Assembly: GCA_037074615.1 (NCBI GenBank)
Contig: CM073534.1
Span: 8,366,861 to 8,430,860 of the forward strand
Reading direction: 5' to 3'
Source: Leucaena leucocephala
Lineage: Eukaryota > Streptophyta > Magnoliopsida > Fabales > Fabaceae
DNA: 64,000 bases
Shown here: piece by piece, positions 1-12,898 of the stretch
Position numbering within the stretch: the first letter of the stretch is position 1
How the letters are laid out: every line of letters starts with the position of its first letter
Notes under the pieces: generated by a model
What the model was told of the DNA's origin: nothing
What the model saw: the letters and a program-made list of their open reading frames with translations, nothing else
The model's database searches: none
Translations under genes and position numbers: made by a program

Positions 1-664
1 TTTGTGATGAGAATACTCGATCCTTAACCATATTCTATAATTAAAAGATAATTGCTGTCTAATAAGTCCAAAACATTTGTAGAAGATGTCAATTTAATTC
101 TACCATGAGTTATGCGTTGTGTTAACCCTTGAGTTGTCCACCCCAATTAGCTTTCTCCAATGTGACGTGAATGAAAGAACTGAATCATTTTGGCAAACAT
201 CTAGATGTGTTGTCACCGTTTTTATCCACAGGTCTAAACCCAAACATCCTTTTTGATAATTGATAGGCATTCTGATGCATTGTTAACCACTCACATCAAC
301 TGATAACATTTTACATGTTTCGAACATGGTTCTCATGACTCATTCTTTCAAACAGTTGGTTACCATAACTTACGGGTAACCACATTGATTTACATTTTAA
401 TAGATTCAGACAGATTTGATGATTTCAATAAGTCAGCTGATGGCACAAATAATTTTTAGGGATCACAATGGTAATTTTCACTTCAATTATTAACTGGTGA
501 CTTGTAAACTAGCATAAACGAATATTAGATGTTAAACGTTGGATTTAAATCCAAATAATAGTTTACCTACAATACATTTTATTTTATGTGATTTTAATTC
601 TAATTAACTAATACAGTGACGACCTAGTTTGCTTTAAATGGGATTTTATAACTTGGTTTTACAG

Positions 665-960
665 GTATGACTATGAATATCAGTTTATTGAAGAAATAAT
701 TGCCATGGTCTCCAGCAAATTAGCTCCTAAGAATTTACATGTTGCTGATTATTGAGTGGGTCTAAACTCTCGTGTTTCGCAAGTAATTTCATTTTTTAAT
801 TTCAATGGTAGTTGTGTCAAAATGATTGGAATTTGTGGAATTGGTAGAATTGGCAAAACAACTTTAGCACGAGCTGTGTATAATCTTATTGTTGACCACT
901 TCGAAGGTTCATGTTTTCTTGCTGATGTTAGAACATCTGCAAGAGTCAATTCTTTTTTTA
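665..960 (+). pseudogene. TIR-NBS-LRR resistance gene fragment (start of NBS exon)
   Basis: The translation matches the start of the NB-ARC exon of plant TIR-NBS-LRR immune receptors. A typical acceptor (tttacag) stands before it, then the linker region, then a P-loop (GIGRIGKTTLAR) that would bind ATP/ADP, then FEGSCFLADVR. The frame is open except for one TGA at 752-754, where the family normally has a proline (ADY*VGLNSRV). The homology stops just before a gypsy LTR begins near 977. No TIR exon is seen upstream in 1-660, and no kinase-2, GLPL or LRR part follows on the far side of the retroelement. It is therefore a dead fragment. The P-loop and flanking residues make the family clear; whether the TIR exon lies beyond the window is unknown. 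Confidence 0.8.
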
Positions 961-976
961 TATATTAGGGGAGAAT

Positions 977-1234
977 GATGCGTTATTGATCCAGAAATGT
1001 GAAAAGAAATGAGAAAGAAGGAACAGAAGGAGAAAAGAGAAGAATAGAGGGAAATCGAAGAGAAGGAAAGAAAGAGAGAAAATAGAAGAATGAAAGAATC
1101 TACAAATGGCATGTGTTTTATTTATCTCAAGTCATAAGTCTCTCATCAGGTATGTTACTATTTATATACCTCAATCACAGTAACTAAGCCTACACCCACA
1201 ATAACCATGACTAGTGAAAGTAATTTTCATAACA
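977..1234 (-). repeat. 3' LTR of the gypsy fragment
   Basis: On the minus strand the LTR begins TGTTATGAAAATTAC directly after the polypurine tract. It holds a TATA-like stretch (TATATAAATAG) and a pyrimidine-rich leader. The outer end lies near 977 but cannot be fixed because no second LTR is present for comparison. Confidence 0.6.
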
Positions 1235-1289
1235 ATACCCCCTTAAAGCATCCTTGTCCTCAAAGGTTGAGCATTTGAAATTTAGGAAA

Positions 1290-3380
1290 TTACTGTTGTA
1301 AATTGTAAAGAGAAAGCCAAGAAGCTTCTTCCTCTAGATATCCCCTCCATTGTATCAAAACTTCAATAATGATGTGTTTCCTTTTCCTTCCTACTCTAGT
1401 AGCCAACACCTTCTCAGGATATTGAGAATGAGGAACATTAGAATAATCAATAGGAGGATGTATTTGCTTAACCCTTGGATCTGGACATAGTTTCAACAAA
1501 GACACGTGAAACATAGGATGAATTCTAGACTCAAGATGCAATTCTAATATGTAAGCCATTACCCCTACTCTTCCTATTATTTTATGTGGACCATAGAACC
1601 TGGGAACCAACTTCTAAGTACTCTTGGTTGCTGTAGAAATTTTCCTGTCAGGCTATAGCTTAAGAAAAACCCATTGACCTAGCTGAAACTCATGATCAGA
1701 TTGTTTATCATCTGCCTTTTGTTTCATAGTATTGCTAGATTTGTACAAATGATGTTTTAGTACAACCATCATACTTTCTCTTGCTGCAAAACTCCTATCT
1801 ACAACCTCAATAATAGCTAATCTAGGAATATAAGGAGAATAAACTAGAGGTTTCTAGCCATACAACAATTCATAGAGAATTGCCTTAGTATATGTATGAA
1901 AAGTGGTATTATACCACCATTCAGCCAAGGGCACCCAAGAGCTCTACTCCTTAGGATTATCCTAATACATACATCTCAGATATGATTCCAAACAGCAATT
2001 CAATACTTCTGTTTGCCCATCACTCTGAGGATGGTATGCTGATGACAATTTTTGTTCAATTCTCAAAACATTGACAAACTCCTTCCAAAAATTGCTAATG
2101 ATGATAGGATCCTATCGCTTATTATTTCTTCCACCGCACCATGAAGCTTATAAACCTGATCAAGAAAAATCTATGCAATAAAGGAAGCTGTGAATGGATG
2201 AGATAAAGTAATGAAATGAGCATACTTACTCATACGGTCAACTATGACCCAAATGACCTCCTTCCCATTAGATTTAGGGAGGCCCTCTATAAAATCTATA
2301 GATATACTCTCCCAAACCTTGCTTGGAATAGGAAGACCTTGTAGTAACCCCGGCGAAGCTACAGTTTCATATTTACATCGAGCACATGTGTCACATCCTT
2401 TTATATATTCTTCTACCTCCTTATGCAGATTCTTCCACTAGAATAGGCCACAAAGCTTCTGATATGTTGCATTAATTCCTGAATGACCCTTGAGCACTAG
2501 AATGGAGCCATTCAAGAATATGTTGTCTAGTGGCAACAGCATGCCCCACCAAAATCTTACAATCTCTATGCAAAACAGATTCATCCCAAGAAAACCTCCC
2601 TAAAATCCCATTAACTTGCTGTATAATATCTGTTAATATGGCTGCCACCACTGAACCAGCTTCCCATGAGTTTTTGATCAATTCCAGCAACTCAGGAGAA
2701 GCAGTGTCAAGCGTCATGTGCAGAATTTGAGAGCCATATAGCCTTGAAAGAGCTCGGCTACAAAATTATCAGTTTCCTTCTTGTATTGGATCTTGTAATC
2801 ATACCCCATCAAATTAGCTATCCAATACATTTGAAAATGTGTCTTAAGCTTATGTCCCAACGAGTATTTAAGACTTTGCTAGTCAGTTCTGATGCCGAAG
2901 CACGATCGCTCCAAGTATTGGTGCCAATTCTCCACTGCAAGGACTATAGCCAGCAACTCCTTTTCATATATCGAAAGCTTAACATGCTAAGGGGCCAATA
3001 TTTTACTAAAAAATGCAATTGACTGTCCTTCCTGCATAAGAATAGCCTTACCCCTACCCCATATACATTTGTCTCTACCATAAATTTCTTAGAAAAATTA
3101 GGCAAATCAAGAATAGGAGCTGAAACTAAGGTGTCCTTCAATTTTTAAAAAGAAATACTAGCTTGTTCAGCCTATTGGAAAGCATCCTTACGAGTAAGGA
3201 GAGTTAAAGGATAGGCCAACTCTTTATAACCCTTAATAAACCTCTTGTAATAACCAGCCAAGCTAAGAAATTTCCTTAATTGCTTTACATTCTAGGGCTT
3301 TGGCCAATCCACTACAGCTTGAATCTTGTTAGGGTATGTTGACACCTTCCCTGCTGTAGTAATCTTGTTGGCCAAAACCA
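1290..3380 (-). pseudogene. gypsy pol remnant (RT/RNase H, integrase, chromodomain)
   Basis: Recognisable pieces in order on the minus strand: the RT-RNase H connection (SLAGYYKRFIKGY) near 3260; RNase H (APILDLPNFSKKFMVET) at 2944-3141; the pre-integrase region at 2472-2717; the integrase zinc finger (CDTCARC) and first catalytic Asp region (SIDFIEGLPKSNGK, VDRMSKYAHF) near 2210-2400; and the C-terminal integrase plus chromodomain (RFYGPHKII, IQWRGY) at 1290-1610. The frame is broken many times, so no polyprotein could be made. Such proteins normally cut, copy and insert the element, and the chromodomain steers insertion to chromatin. Confidence 0.8.
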
Positions 3381-3425
3381 GCATTTTGGATGATTTGAGA
3401 AGTTTAATGTTAAATAAAAATTTAA

Positions 3426-4482
3426 AGGGTTAAAGGTGTAAAAGAACCATACACTTTTTTTTAAAAAAGTGCACCTAATACTATAGGTTTTTAGGAGAAA
3501 ATATACTCAAGAACATTCAAAATGAGAGCAAAAATACCAGCTCTATTAAATGTAACCTGATACTTTTATTTTTTGTGGTAGGCTCACGCTATTATTATGA
3601 AAGTATTAAAATATCTTTAAACTAAAAAAAGAAAAAGAAAAAGGTGCAAAAATACACAAAATTTTACCCAATATCCACCAAACAATATGTATTTTTTGGA
3701 AGTACAAAAATACCCATAAAAGTATAAATAAAATAATTCTTTCAGTTTTAGCAAAACAAAAAAATAACTATATGAAATTGTATATATTAATGGATATGTT
3801 TGATCATCTAAATTTATATCAAATTTTAGTTTAATCCCTTAAACTTATAAAGTGTATTTTCAGTTCTTTAATATTAATAGAAAATATTGATTCAATAAAT
3901 TTAAATGGTGATTTTAAAATTAAATGTTGACAAAAACATGTTTATAATTTAATCATTTAATATTAATATTTTTATATATTGATAGGCGAGTTGTTGATGT
4001 TAAATATGCTTTAAATATTAAGTTAATGTTTAATTTTAGAGTCATTATTTAAATTTATTGAGTTTGTATTTTTCATTAATTAGACCAATAATATTAACAT
4101 TAAAGTACTGCAAATACTTTTTATAAACTAAAATAACTAAACTAAAAACTTAATATAAATTTAAAGGACCGAACGTATACATTAACTATAAAATTATTAG
4201 TATTATAATAATATAGTAAAATTTAATAGAGTTTTTTGTTTAGTCACAACTTAAAGAATTAATTTATTTATTCTTTTATAAGTACTTTTGTATCTCTAAA
4301 AAATATATGGTGTTTGGCGCACGTTGGGCAAAAGTTCATAGATATTTTTATAACTTCACACCTTTTTGGTTTTTGAGTTAGAGATATTTTGGTACTTTCA
4401 CAAAAATAACGTGGGACCTACCCAAAAAGTAACAATGTTATATTGTAAAAAAATGTATGGATATTTTTTACAACTTAACCCT
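3426..4482. mobile_element. Mutator-type non-autonomous element with long terminal inverted repeats
   Basis: The two ends are diverged inverted copies over about 250-330 bp (3426-3760 against the reverse complement of 4240-4482). The ends read AGGGTTAAAGGTGTAAAAG and, inverted, AGGGTTAAGTTGTAAAAAA. The flanks are aaaatttaa (3417-3425) and aagctttaa (4483-4491), a 9-bp target duplication with two differences, the length typical of Mutator-like elements. The interior is AT-rich with no ORF. It sits just beyond the truncated end of the gypsy fragment. Confidence 0.7.
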
Positions 4483-4491
4483 AAGCTTTAA

Positions 4492-6868
4492 ATGATTAGA
4501 ATAGAGTTGAGGAATATTAGAATTATGATTGGAATGGAGAATTGAAGAGTAGTAATGAAATTGAGATTTTTCTAAGGAGTCAAAATTAGTGATGTATGGG
4601 GGGATTTTGTTACTAATTATACGTTATTGTAGTAATTAGTATTATATTGATAAATAATTTAATCTACAATATAGATTGACTTAGTTGAGGTGATTATAAG
4701 TATATGCTAGTATTTTAATTATTATAAATATATACTCCCTCATGTCTTTCTTATAAGTTATGAGTATTTAATATATATTTTTTATTTTTACTCCCAATTA
4801 ATTATATATCTTTCTCATTTCATTTGTTGCTACATCCCTCATAAAATGTTTCATAAACATTTTTTAATTGTGAGATATTTGTTTCGCGTTGAAAGAGATT
4901 TGTTTGCTTAATTAGAATTAAAATGAAATAATTACTAATGTATAAGCTCTCACACGTTAGATGTAGAAATAAAAGGCCTTGCCAAGTCCTGATTTCAATT
5001 AAAATGAAATAACTCTAAATGTACCTGCTTCCCCGACCACATCACACGGTGAAGGTAACCCTAGTTACAGTATTTTTATATGAAAAATGTACAATGAAAA
5101 TATGAAATCTATATTTTTAGTAAACTTGTTAGTTCAGTGAACTTGAATTGTTTATGTTATGATCCTAATGTTGATAATGCATAACATTGAGTATTAAATA
5201 TGACAAGGAACTATTGATACTGAATTTTGTGATATTAAACTGTTGAATTACATATTGGGCTATATATAATAAATTGTACTAAGTTATAATTGCGGAAGAA
5301 GACATGAGATTTGTTTGTTTTCTCTTTTCTTTGATTTCTATTTTTAAAAAAAAAACAATTGCAAGTGTTGCCTCAGTTTTGAAAGGGATTTTGGAGAATA
5401 AAGCATGTTTCAAAGGTTAATGGTTTCATATTGGATTAATCTTGGTCTAGAAATTAGCTTCATGTGGGGGAATAACTTAGTGCATTGAGATTTAGATTGG
5501 TGCATCACTTAGTTTTGTATGAATGAATTTGGAAAGTATACTCTTTGTTGGAAAGATATTTAGGCCTAACGACTCATATTTATATTTTTGTGTTCGTCCC
5601 AACTCATATTCAAACCTACAAATTACATTTATGTGATTGGAAATGATTTCATTCATTTCTATAAAGGTAAAATAACACATAATATCTTAATCTTATTTTT
5701 CAAGTGTAATCAATATCATAATCTTATTTATAATACAATTTCACTCATAATCTTTTTAATTTTAGTGTAATTCTTGGCACTTATGAAATACGATTATGGA
5801 TAAAATTAGACAAAATTAAAAAGATTGTGGGTAAAATTATACTACAAATAATATTAGAATATTTGTCACGTCTAATAAATAAAATTAAGATATTGGGTGG
5901 TGCTACTTTACACATTCTATAAACTAGCCAAAGACCTACCTTGCATGATTATACCCCTTATTAGCTCCTTTGATCCACGATACCTTTTCATTTCTTAGAT
6001 AACCACAAACTAAATCTGTGAATTCACGAATTCATGAACGAACTTACGAGCTTGGATGAACTTGAATAGAGAAGGAGATCCCTCTACCAGGATTTATACA
6101 CTCCCTCTCCACTCTACTTAGTTTAAACTCTATCCATTGGCATCAATGTTATTGTCCCCGTGGCATCCTCGTCTTGCCTCCCCAAGTCATTACCATCCTC
6201 ATCGTTGCTTCTCTATTGTCATCATGGTCACCAGATCTCTCCACCATCTATTAACTTCCAAGGGAAATTGAGAAATAAAAAAAGAATACAGAGGTGTATT
6301 TTTTTTTCGGGGGGGGGGGGGGGGAGGAGGAGATAGATAGTGAGTGATGAGGGAGAAATGTAAAGGATGAGATAATGTTGATAGGGAAAAGAAAATGATA
6401 ATTGCTATTGAAATTTGAAATTAAAAGAATGATTGATACATATATTGATGAAAAGAAAGAAAGGGACAAGAGATAGAGAGAGAATTTGAAATTTAAAATG
6501 TGTCAAGGACTACTCGACACCCAGGAGGTCCTAAGCTTCATTACTGAAGGACTAGGCTTTAACTAAACACAATGTAGTTTTCTATTTTTGTCATCAAGCT
6601 TTATTTGCCTTATGAATAGTAATATGAGTTTATAGTCAATGGATAAGCCGTTTTTTTCTGGATGAAGCTTGGTGGAAGAGATTTTATAGATATATTGATA
6701 TTGATAGTAATTTCACAAGATGCTCATCTAGGTCATTTAACATCTGGAGGGATGTGTGCCTTGATTGTCTCATTTAGAGCCCGTTTGATTGGCTGAAAAT
6801 TGGAGGAGGGAAAGGCAAAATTTAAATTTTCCCTTTGACATTGCTAAAATTCTGTCAACCAATTAATC
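4492..6868. other. AT-rich non-coding DNA
   Basis: No coding region is recognisable on either strand. The stretch includes a 16-bp G run at 6309-6324 preceded by a T run, which is likely length-unstable, and a possible degraded Stowaway arm near 4735. From about 6772 a motif GAGCCCGTTTGATTGG resembles the ends of the MITE family at 9048, but no matching far end was found. Confidence 0.5.
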
Positions 6869-6869
6869 T

Positions 6870-6893
6870 GATCCCACCTATTTTGGTGGGATC
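6870..6893. repeat. perfect 9-bp inverted repeat (hairpin)
   Basis: GATCCCACC and GGTGGGATC are separated by the 6-bp loop TATTTT. It lies about 100 bp inside a MITE-like end (GAGCCCGTTTGATTGG at 6779), so it may be part of a small fold-back element. It has no T-tract or gene context that would suggest a terminator. Confidence 0.5.
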
Positions 6894-9039
6894 GATTTTC
6901 CCTCCTAGGGAAGAAAAAGTGAAATACAAAAGTGCTATCAGTTATACATAAACAAGTTGACACTAGAAGAGTTCATTTGCTAAGTTTTGAAGAACAAGTT
7001 GGTCGATCAAGCTTCTGGTGTGAATGTTTGATGATAAACCTTTTTGTGCCTTAGCCTAGGGGATTTTTCAATCAAAATATTTAACCAAGGGTTATAACAA
7101 GCCATAACCTCGGGTCGTTCTTTCTTTTTTTAAAGGGCTTTTATTGTTTCCTAAATAACCTATATGCCATGAAATACACTATTTATAAAGGGTAAACTTG
7201 TTTTAGTTTTCATGAATCAATTTAAATTCAAGAATATAAAAATATTTACTACATTTTTGGTCTTTTTAATATATGATGGAATGGGTGCAAAAAAGGAATT
7301 ATAATGGTCTCTTGAGAATGGTACAATGGCTATCCTAATTCAACTTGATTCAACTAATGCAATGCGGAGTTAAGGTGTAATAAGGATTGACTCAATGAAG
7401 CTAGCTTATATAAAGGTCAATGTTTGGCCTTAGAATCAATTCAAAGAACTCAGCATGATCCAAATACAACACATAGACATGCTATAAAATAATCATCAAA
7501 GTACCAAGAGGAAAATTAGTCAAACAGAAGCATATATATATATATATATATATAACACAATCAAGTAATCAACTTACAAAATCAACTCTAATTACATAAA
7601 TCTCAATCAATGGAGTCAATCCCAAATTGGGTTCAAATCACAATACATAAATGACTCAACCTAGATATAAAAAAATCAAATTACGTAATGGAAAACATGG
7701 AGAAACTAAATAACTCTCCATTAAAGCTCTAGTAACTCAAGCCTTGACTACCAATCCTCAAGAGAAGCTCTCCTCAACCACACATGGAGTTTGGTGATGT
7801 CACAACTCAAACCAGAAGTAGCCATGGGGATTGAAAGAGATGGAGAAGATCTGGAAGATGGAGAGGTTGAAGTGATGGGAATTGGTAGAGAGGAGAGAAA
7901 ATGAGTGAACAGAGAGTACGAATGTGTCAAATGATGCTATGGTTCGTGTATTTTATGTTTAGGAATTGTGTCTGGAAGGAATTTGAGCTTGGGCTTCGGA
8001 TCTAGGTTGAAAACGCAGCTGAATTCACAATTCTGCATATTCTGTTCCCATTCATCGCATATAAAAGGAACATATTTAATGAAGGTGTAATTTTATCCTA
8101 GGTCATTTTCTCACATTAATTTGGGCCATTTCATGGTCTTTCTTTGGTCTTTTGGCAACTTTTCCTCAATTCCTTCTTTGGCATTATTCAAATTAGCTCC
8201 CTAACTTCAAATAATCCCCAAATTACTATAATTAAGATTAAACATTTATAATACAAAATATCTTGAAAATTAATTAAAATTGTAAACCAAGAATAAATGA
8301 TCAAAATGTCATTTTAAGCACAAAATCACTCAGTTGGACCTATGACTCAATATAATCAAATGATATGCAATTAAAGCACAAATGCTCTATAAAATGACCC
8401 TAAAATGATCTAAATGAGCATAAGAAATATTGATCTCATCAATTTCCTTATACTCCTGGACGAAGACAAGAATACAAGAAACAACCAAGGCAATCACTAA
8501 TGCAAATGTGAAATAAAACAAGCTCAGAGGCGGATGCAATTATTCAATTAACTAAGATCCTCAAACTAGCACAAGTTATGAATTGGATCAATGCAAAGGG
8601 ATTACATAATGCACCATTGAAGCAAAGAGGATGAACAAAAGACAGAGCACACGCAAAGGAAAAATGTTTCACTCTCCTTACCACAGGGTCATTTCGTTGA
8701 AATCCACCTAGACTAGACTCCACCATAGGGTTGTAGAATTTCTAAAATCAACCACAAATGCACTAAAATTCATGAATCAAGGGGACTTTAAAGGGTTCTT
8801 TTGATGGAAGAAAGGCCAATGGAATGGGGATGAAGAACAAGAACCATGTATCCAACAATGACTTACCAACTTAATTAGCACTCAAATAAATCTTTCAATG
8901 CTCAAGCTATGCTCTTTTTACTTTCCTTTTTTTGGCAACCCGTTTTTTTGCTTAATATAATATAAAACAACTTTAACCATTAGATTGCAAAGGGCTAGGA
9001 ATCTCAAGATAATGCATATGCATGAATACATGGAAAACA
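6894..9039. other. non-coding region with an (AT)n microsatellite
   Basis: No gene is supported here. An uninterrupted (AT)n tract of about 11 units lies at 7532-7554. The part from about 7930 to 9030 has the look of retroelement LTR or untranslated sequence, with mixed base composition and no long ORF, but no second copy in the window lets me define it. Confidence 0.45.
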
Positions 9040-9047
9040 CACTATGA

Positions 9048-9573
9048 GCCCGTTTGGATAAGATTTTAAAAAATAGCTTATCAAAAAAAAAGGGTTTTTG
9101 AGTAGCTTTTAGAAAATGACTTATGAAAAAAAATAATTTTGAATAAATGAGTGTTTGGATAGTTATTTCTAGGAGTACTTTTATTATTGGTAAATTACGA
9201 AAAATGGTATGATTATTAAATATAGGAGAGATGAGAGATGGTGTAGAAGAAAAATGGGAGAGGAGAGATAGTGTAAAAAAGAGATGAGATATGAGAGAGG
9301 GTGTAGAAAAAAAAGGAGATGAGAGAGGGTGAGAAGACAGATAAGAGAAGGTGTAAGAAAAAATATGGGTAATATAGTAATTGGTTAATCCATAAATTCT
9401 TTTACTGTTCTATAAACTATTCTGACCAGCTTATTTGAAATCGTGATTTTAAACCATAATTTAATTCAAAAGCCCTTTTGAACAAATATAGCTGCTTATT
9501 TTAAAATTTCTCAAAATTTAGTTTTTCTTTAAATCTAAGTTCAAAACCTAGGTTTGGGGACAAATCAAACAGG
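9048..9573. mobile_element. hAT-like MITE, about 526 bp, with target duplication
   Basis: The ends are GCCCGTTTGGATA and, inverted, CCTGTTTGATT. The flanks carry CACTATGA at 9040-9047 and again at 9574-9581, a perfect 8-bp target duplication as expected for hAT elements. The interior has no ORF and contains a purine-rich GAGAGATG block. Related copies lie at about 35488-35947 (same orientation) and about 22640-23102 (inverted), sharing the GTGTTTGGATAGTTATT and CTGTTCTATAAACTATTCTG type segments with differences. Confidence 0.75.
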
Positions 9574-9581
9574 CACTATGA

Positions 9582-12300
9582 GTGAGAGAACAATAATAGG
9601 ACTCAAAACCTTCTAACAAGGGTTTACTCTCAAATGTTCATACTCAAAAATTCAATAGAAGATTAATAATGACAAAGCATTAATCCAACTATATCAAATA
9701 ATAACTATTAGAACACAATTAATAAAACCACAACATCCACCAAGGAACTTATCAACTCACCAATGCAACAATGGAAACCTTGGGAAAGACTTTCCTCAAA
9801 AACCAACGAATACAAGAATTCAAGCGAGGTAATCAATATTTAAGCTAAACATGATGCAATGATGAAAACAATTTGGTTCATGAAATACAATATATAACAA
9901 AACAAAACAGCATCAAAAGCCTCGAAATATGCATTATGGCCCAATTTGTGGCGATGAAGATCTAACCTCGTCACAACTAAAAGACACAGAGCAAACAAAA
10001 AGAAGAATGAAAACTTTGCTGTGATGAACATGTCATCCCATCGTAACAAAATGACATAGAATGTCACCATGCGAATATGCTGTAAAAACTTTTTAAGTTA
10101 TGCCATACAATTTAAGACTAGAACTTGAAAACACGAACGATTAAAAAAATCTAAAGTTTTGACTCAAAATCAACAAACTTAGGCAAAAATTGCAAAAGTT
10201 TTAACACCACAGCATCATGTAAAGCTTAAAAATTTTCAAATTGTTTAAAATTTTCACACTTAAGCTCATAAGGACCAAAATGTTCAAAAATATGCTAATG
10301 ACATAAAAAGAACAATAAAAAAATAATCTCAGGATATTATAATAATCAAAGAGGCCTCTTTTGTATCATAGCATGGGTGGGAACCACCGAAACAAGCAAA
10401 AGATACAAGTATTTACATGTGTATCAAATAAGAAAAAAGTAGCGGGAGACAAGTAGTCGCATAGTTCGATTTTCCTGAATTCTGTTGGCGGAAATCGAAC
10501 CTATAGTTTCGGAGAGGGAGCTTCTCCGTTGCTGGAAGTCCCAACTAGTGAAGCTCGAATTTGTTCACTCACATTGTCTATGTTAGGCTATTCGAACTTC
10601 ACTCTTCAGGCCAACATCAAATCAGTTGCAATGTTCCTTCAAAGGGTCCTGATTGCCAATAAGACGAAGGGAGTGTTTCGTTTAGCTTAATTTGTCTGCT
10701 ACAGTACAAAAGTGTTACAAATAATACAAACTAAGAAATAATAGGGGCAAAAAAAGCTACTGCTACACTTAAAATATATCATATTTAATTAATTTGATTA
10801 TATTAAAATAGTTAATTAAATTAGCTATTATATCATATTTTTCTTAAAGTATTCTAATAATCTTCCTTAACTCACTCCCTCTATATTTTAATTGATTATT
10901 GTTGAGATAGTATCAATAAGGTAATTTGCAAAAGAGTTTATAAATTTGAGAAATATATCTTATATTTTAAACTAAGATCAATATACTAATTACATCACTA
11001 GATGAGTAATATAATATTTAATTTTTATAGTTTATGTTTATTTTAATTTTAGTCACTATAATTTTAAACTATGGGTTTTAATCTCTTAAATAATAAAATG
11101 ATTTAAATTTTTATTAAATTATACGAACTAACAATTTAGGACTCACAATTCAGAAGAAACAAAAACCTCCTGATTTGAAACTCTTTAAATTAAAATAAAA
11201 ATGAAAGTAAACTATAAGAACTAAAAATTTTATTGACAAAAAAATAATAAAGAGAATAATTTTTAAGTTACATAGCACCTACCAATAAAGGGTTGTCTCT
11301 AGTAGAAAAAAATTAGATATTTACAATGTAATAAAATAATATTTAAATTTTTATTAGAAGAGTATCTAGGATAAGATAACCTACATTTAAAAGGAAGATA
11401 TATAAATATTTAGAAAAAAAAAATTATATAGCACCCCACAACTCCTTTTTATCATGGAGGTTGTGGGTTTTATACCCCACAATGTATTTAATTATCTAAT
11501 TTTATATAAAATTTATGTTTAATCCCTTAATTTATAAAGCTCATTTGCTCAAATCCTAAAACTTTTCGTTCTCAAATGATATTTTTTTTATGTTAATCAT
11601 TGTTATTTAAAAAACGTGAGAACTCATTTGTTTGTCCTTAACTGAAATTTTTATTAGAAAATAATAGGTTTCGTGAAATTTTTAGCTTCTAATTAGTTTT
11701 TTTATTTTTATAATTTTATAACTCAACCTCTAAATTATATCTCAATACAACTTAATTTCTATAATTTTAATTTAATTATAACTTAATTTTAATCTTTAAC
11801 TTTTATCTTGATACAACTTAATCTCTACATATTAACTATTTAAAATATTAATACCTATACTTAAAAAAATTAAATTATATATTCCATAAAGTTTAAGAAC
11901 TAAAATTTTTAAATAATTAAAACTATAAGAATTAAATTGTATAAATTAAAATTTAAAGATTGAGCTAAATTGAATAAAAATTATAGGGACTATATTTTAT
12001 CAAATTAAAGTTTAAGAATTAAATGACAATTGAGTTAAAAAAATTAAATTTATTATATAAACATTTAAATATGTTTTGCCAATATTTAAAATATTTCAGT
12101 GTCCACAATATTTTGTTAATGAAATTAATTGCATGAGGTTAGTGGAGTCACTCTATAAAATTAAGAAACAAAAATAAAACTTGTATGCAATTTTGCCCAC
12201 TATAAACCATTGCAAAGAGAAATCAAACATTATAAATGTAATCAATGTTAGTCATCTTAAACCATTGGACATCAGTATTACCAGAGGAAAAACAAAAACT
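9582..12300. other. AT-rich intergenic DNA, no gene recognised
   Basis: No supported coding region. A less AT-rich patch at about 10440-10690 stands out in composition but translates to nothing I recognise on either strand. From 10740 to 12250 the sequence is very AT-rich, with degenerate repeated phrases resembling decayed LTR or untranslated retroelement sequence. Confidence 0.45.
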
Positions 12301-12314
12301 CATCAATCGTAGCA

Positions 12315-12411
12315 ATGGATTTATCTTTTTGCTATTCAACACATGCATGTAAGCTAAGCTCCCGTCAGCAATCGCCATCCTTCTCAAGAGACTTTGTTCC
12401 ACCAGATAACA
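12315..12411 (+). other. possible orphan first exon
   Basis: An ATG opens a 32-codon frame rich in Ser (MDLSFCYSTHACKLSSRQ...) that ends at a good donor (ACA|GTAGGTATT). It has the flavour of an organelle-targeting first exon, but no continuing exon was found on the plus strand before the oppositely oriented methyltransferase gene begins at 12899. It may be a leftover of a destroyed gene or chance. I do not recognise the protein. Confidence 0.25.
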
Positions 12412-12898
12412 GTAGGTATTTTATTTGTTTCCTCTGCTCATGTTCATGATTTACTTGAGTCTAGTTCCCTTGAATTCACAAAAATGACTCTTTTGATAAC
12501 CTCCCAAAAAAGAATACTTTTGTGCTGTACGAGATAAAACTCCTTACATATTTATCTCATATAATACAAAACTATTTAAAATAAGTTAATTCAAACACTC
12601 AAACATCTAATGCATTTGGAGAGAAATAGAAAGAAAAGAGGAACAAGGGAGTCAGAATCCTCTGACTTCACAGAAATGACCCTATCTTAGACATTTGGAG
12701 AGAGATGAAAAGAAAAGAGGAAAAATGTATGATCTAATAATAACGACAACCTTTGGCAAAAATTTGTTAACTTCACCCACAATGAAGTTTTGAAATCTCT
12801 GCTTATGCTCATTCCCTTCTCAATGAAGGAAAATCTGCTTATGCTCAATTGAATTCCCAGAGACATACTTTTGAATGAAAAGAATTTTTTCTGGCTAT

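Larger units (their letters stand above)
975..3395 (-). mobile_element. 5'-truncated Ty3/gypsy chromovirus retrotransposon
   Basis: Read on the minus strand, this block runs RT/RNase H connection, RNase H, zinc-binding integrase N-terminus, integrase core, chromodomain, polypurine tract (AAGGGGGTAT) and 3' LTR. The gag, protease, most of the RT and the 5' LTR are absent; recognisable sequence ends near 3390, close to a Mutator-type element that begins at 3426. The chromodomain after integrase places it among the chromoviruses. Many stops and frameshifts show that it is old and immobile. Its LTR end lies against the NBS gene fragment, so this insertion probably cut that gene. Confidence 0.85.

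Noticed and set aside
4733..4800. Stowaway-like arm (TACTCCCTCATGTC)
   Set aside because: The matching far arm and a convincing TIR pair were not found, so the similarity may be chance.
6309..6324. G-run as a possible quadruplex or regulatory site
   Set aside because: It is a simple homopolymer away from any supported gene. It may also be a sequencing-length artefact.
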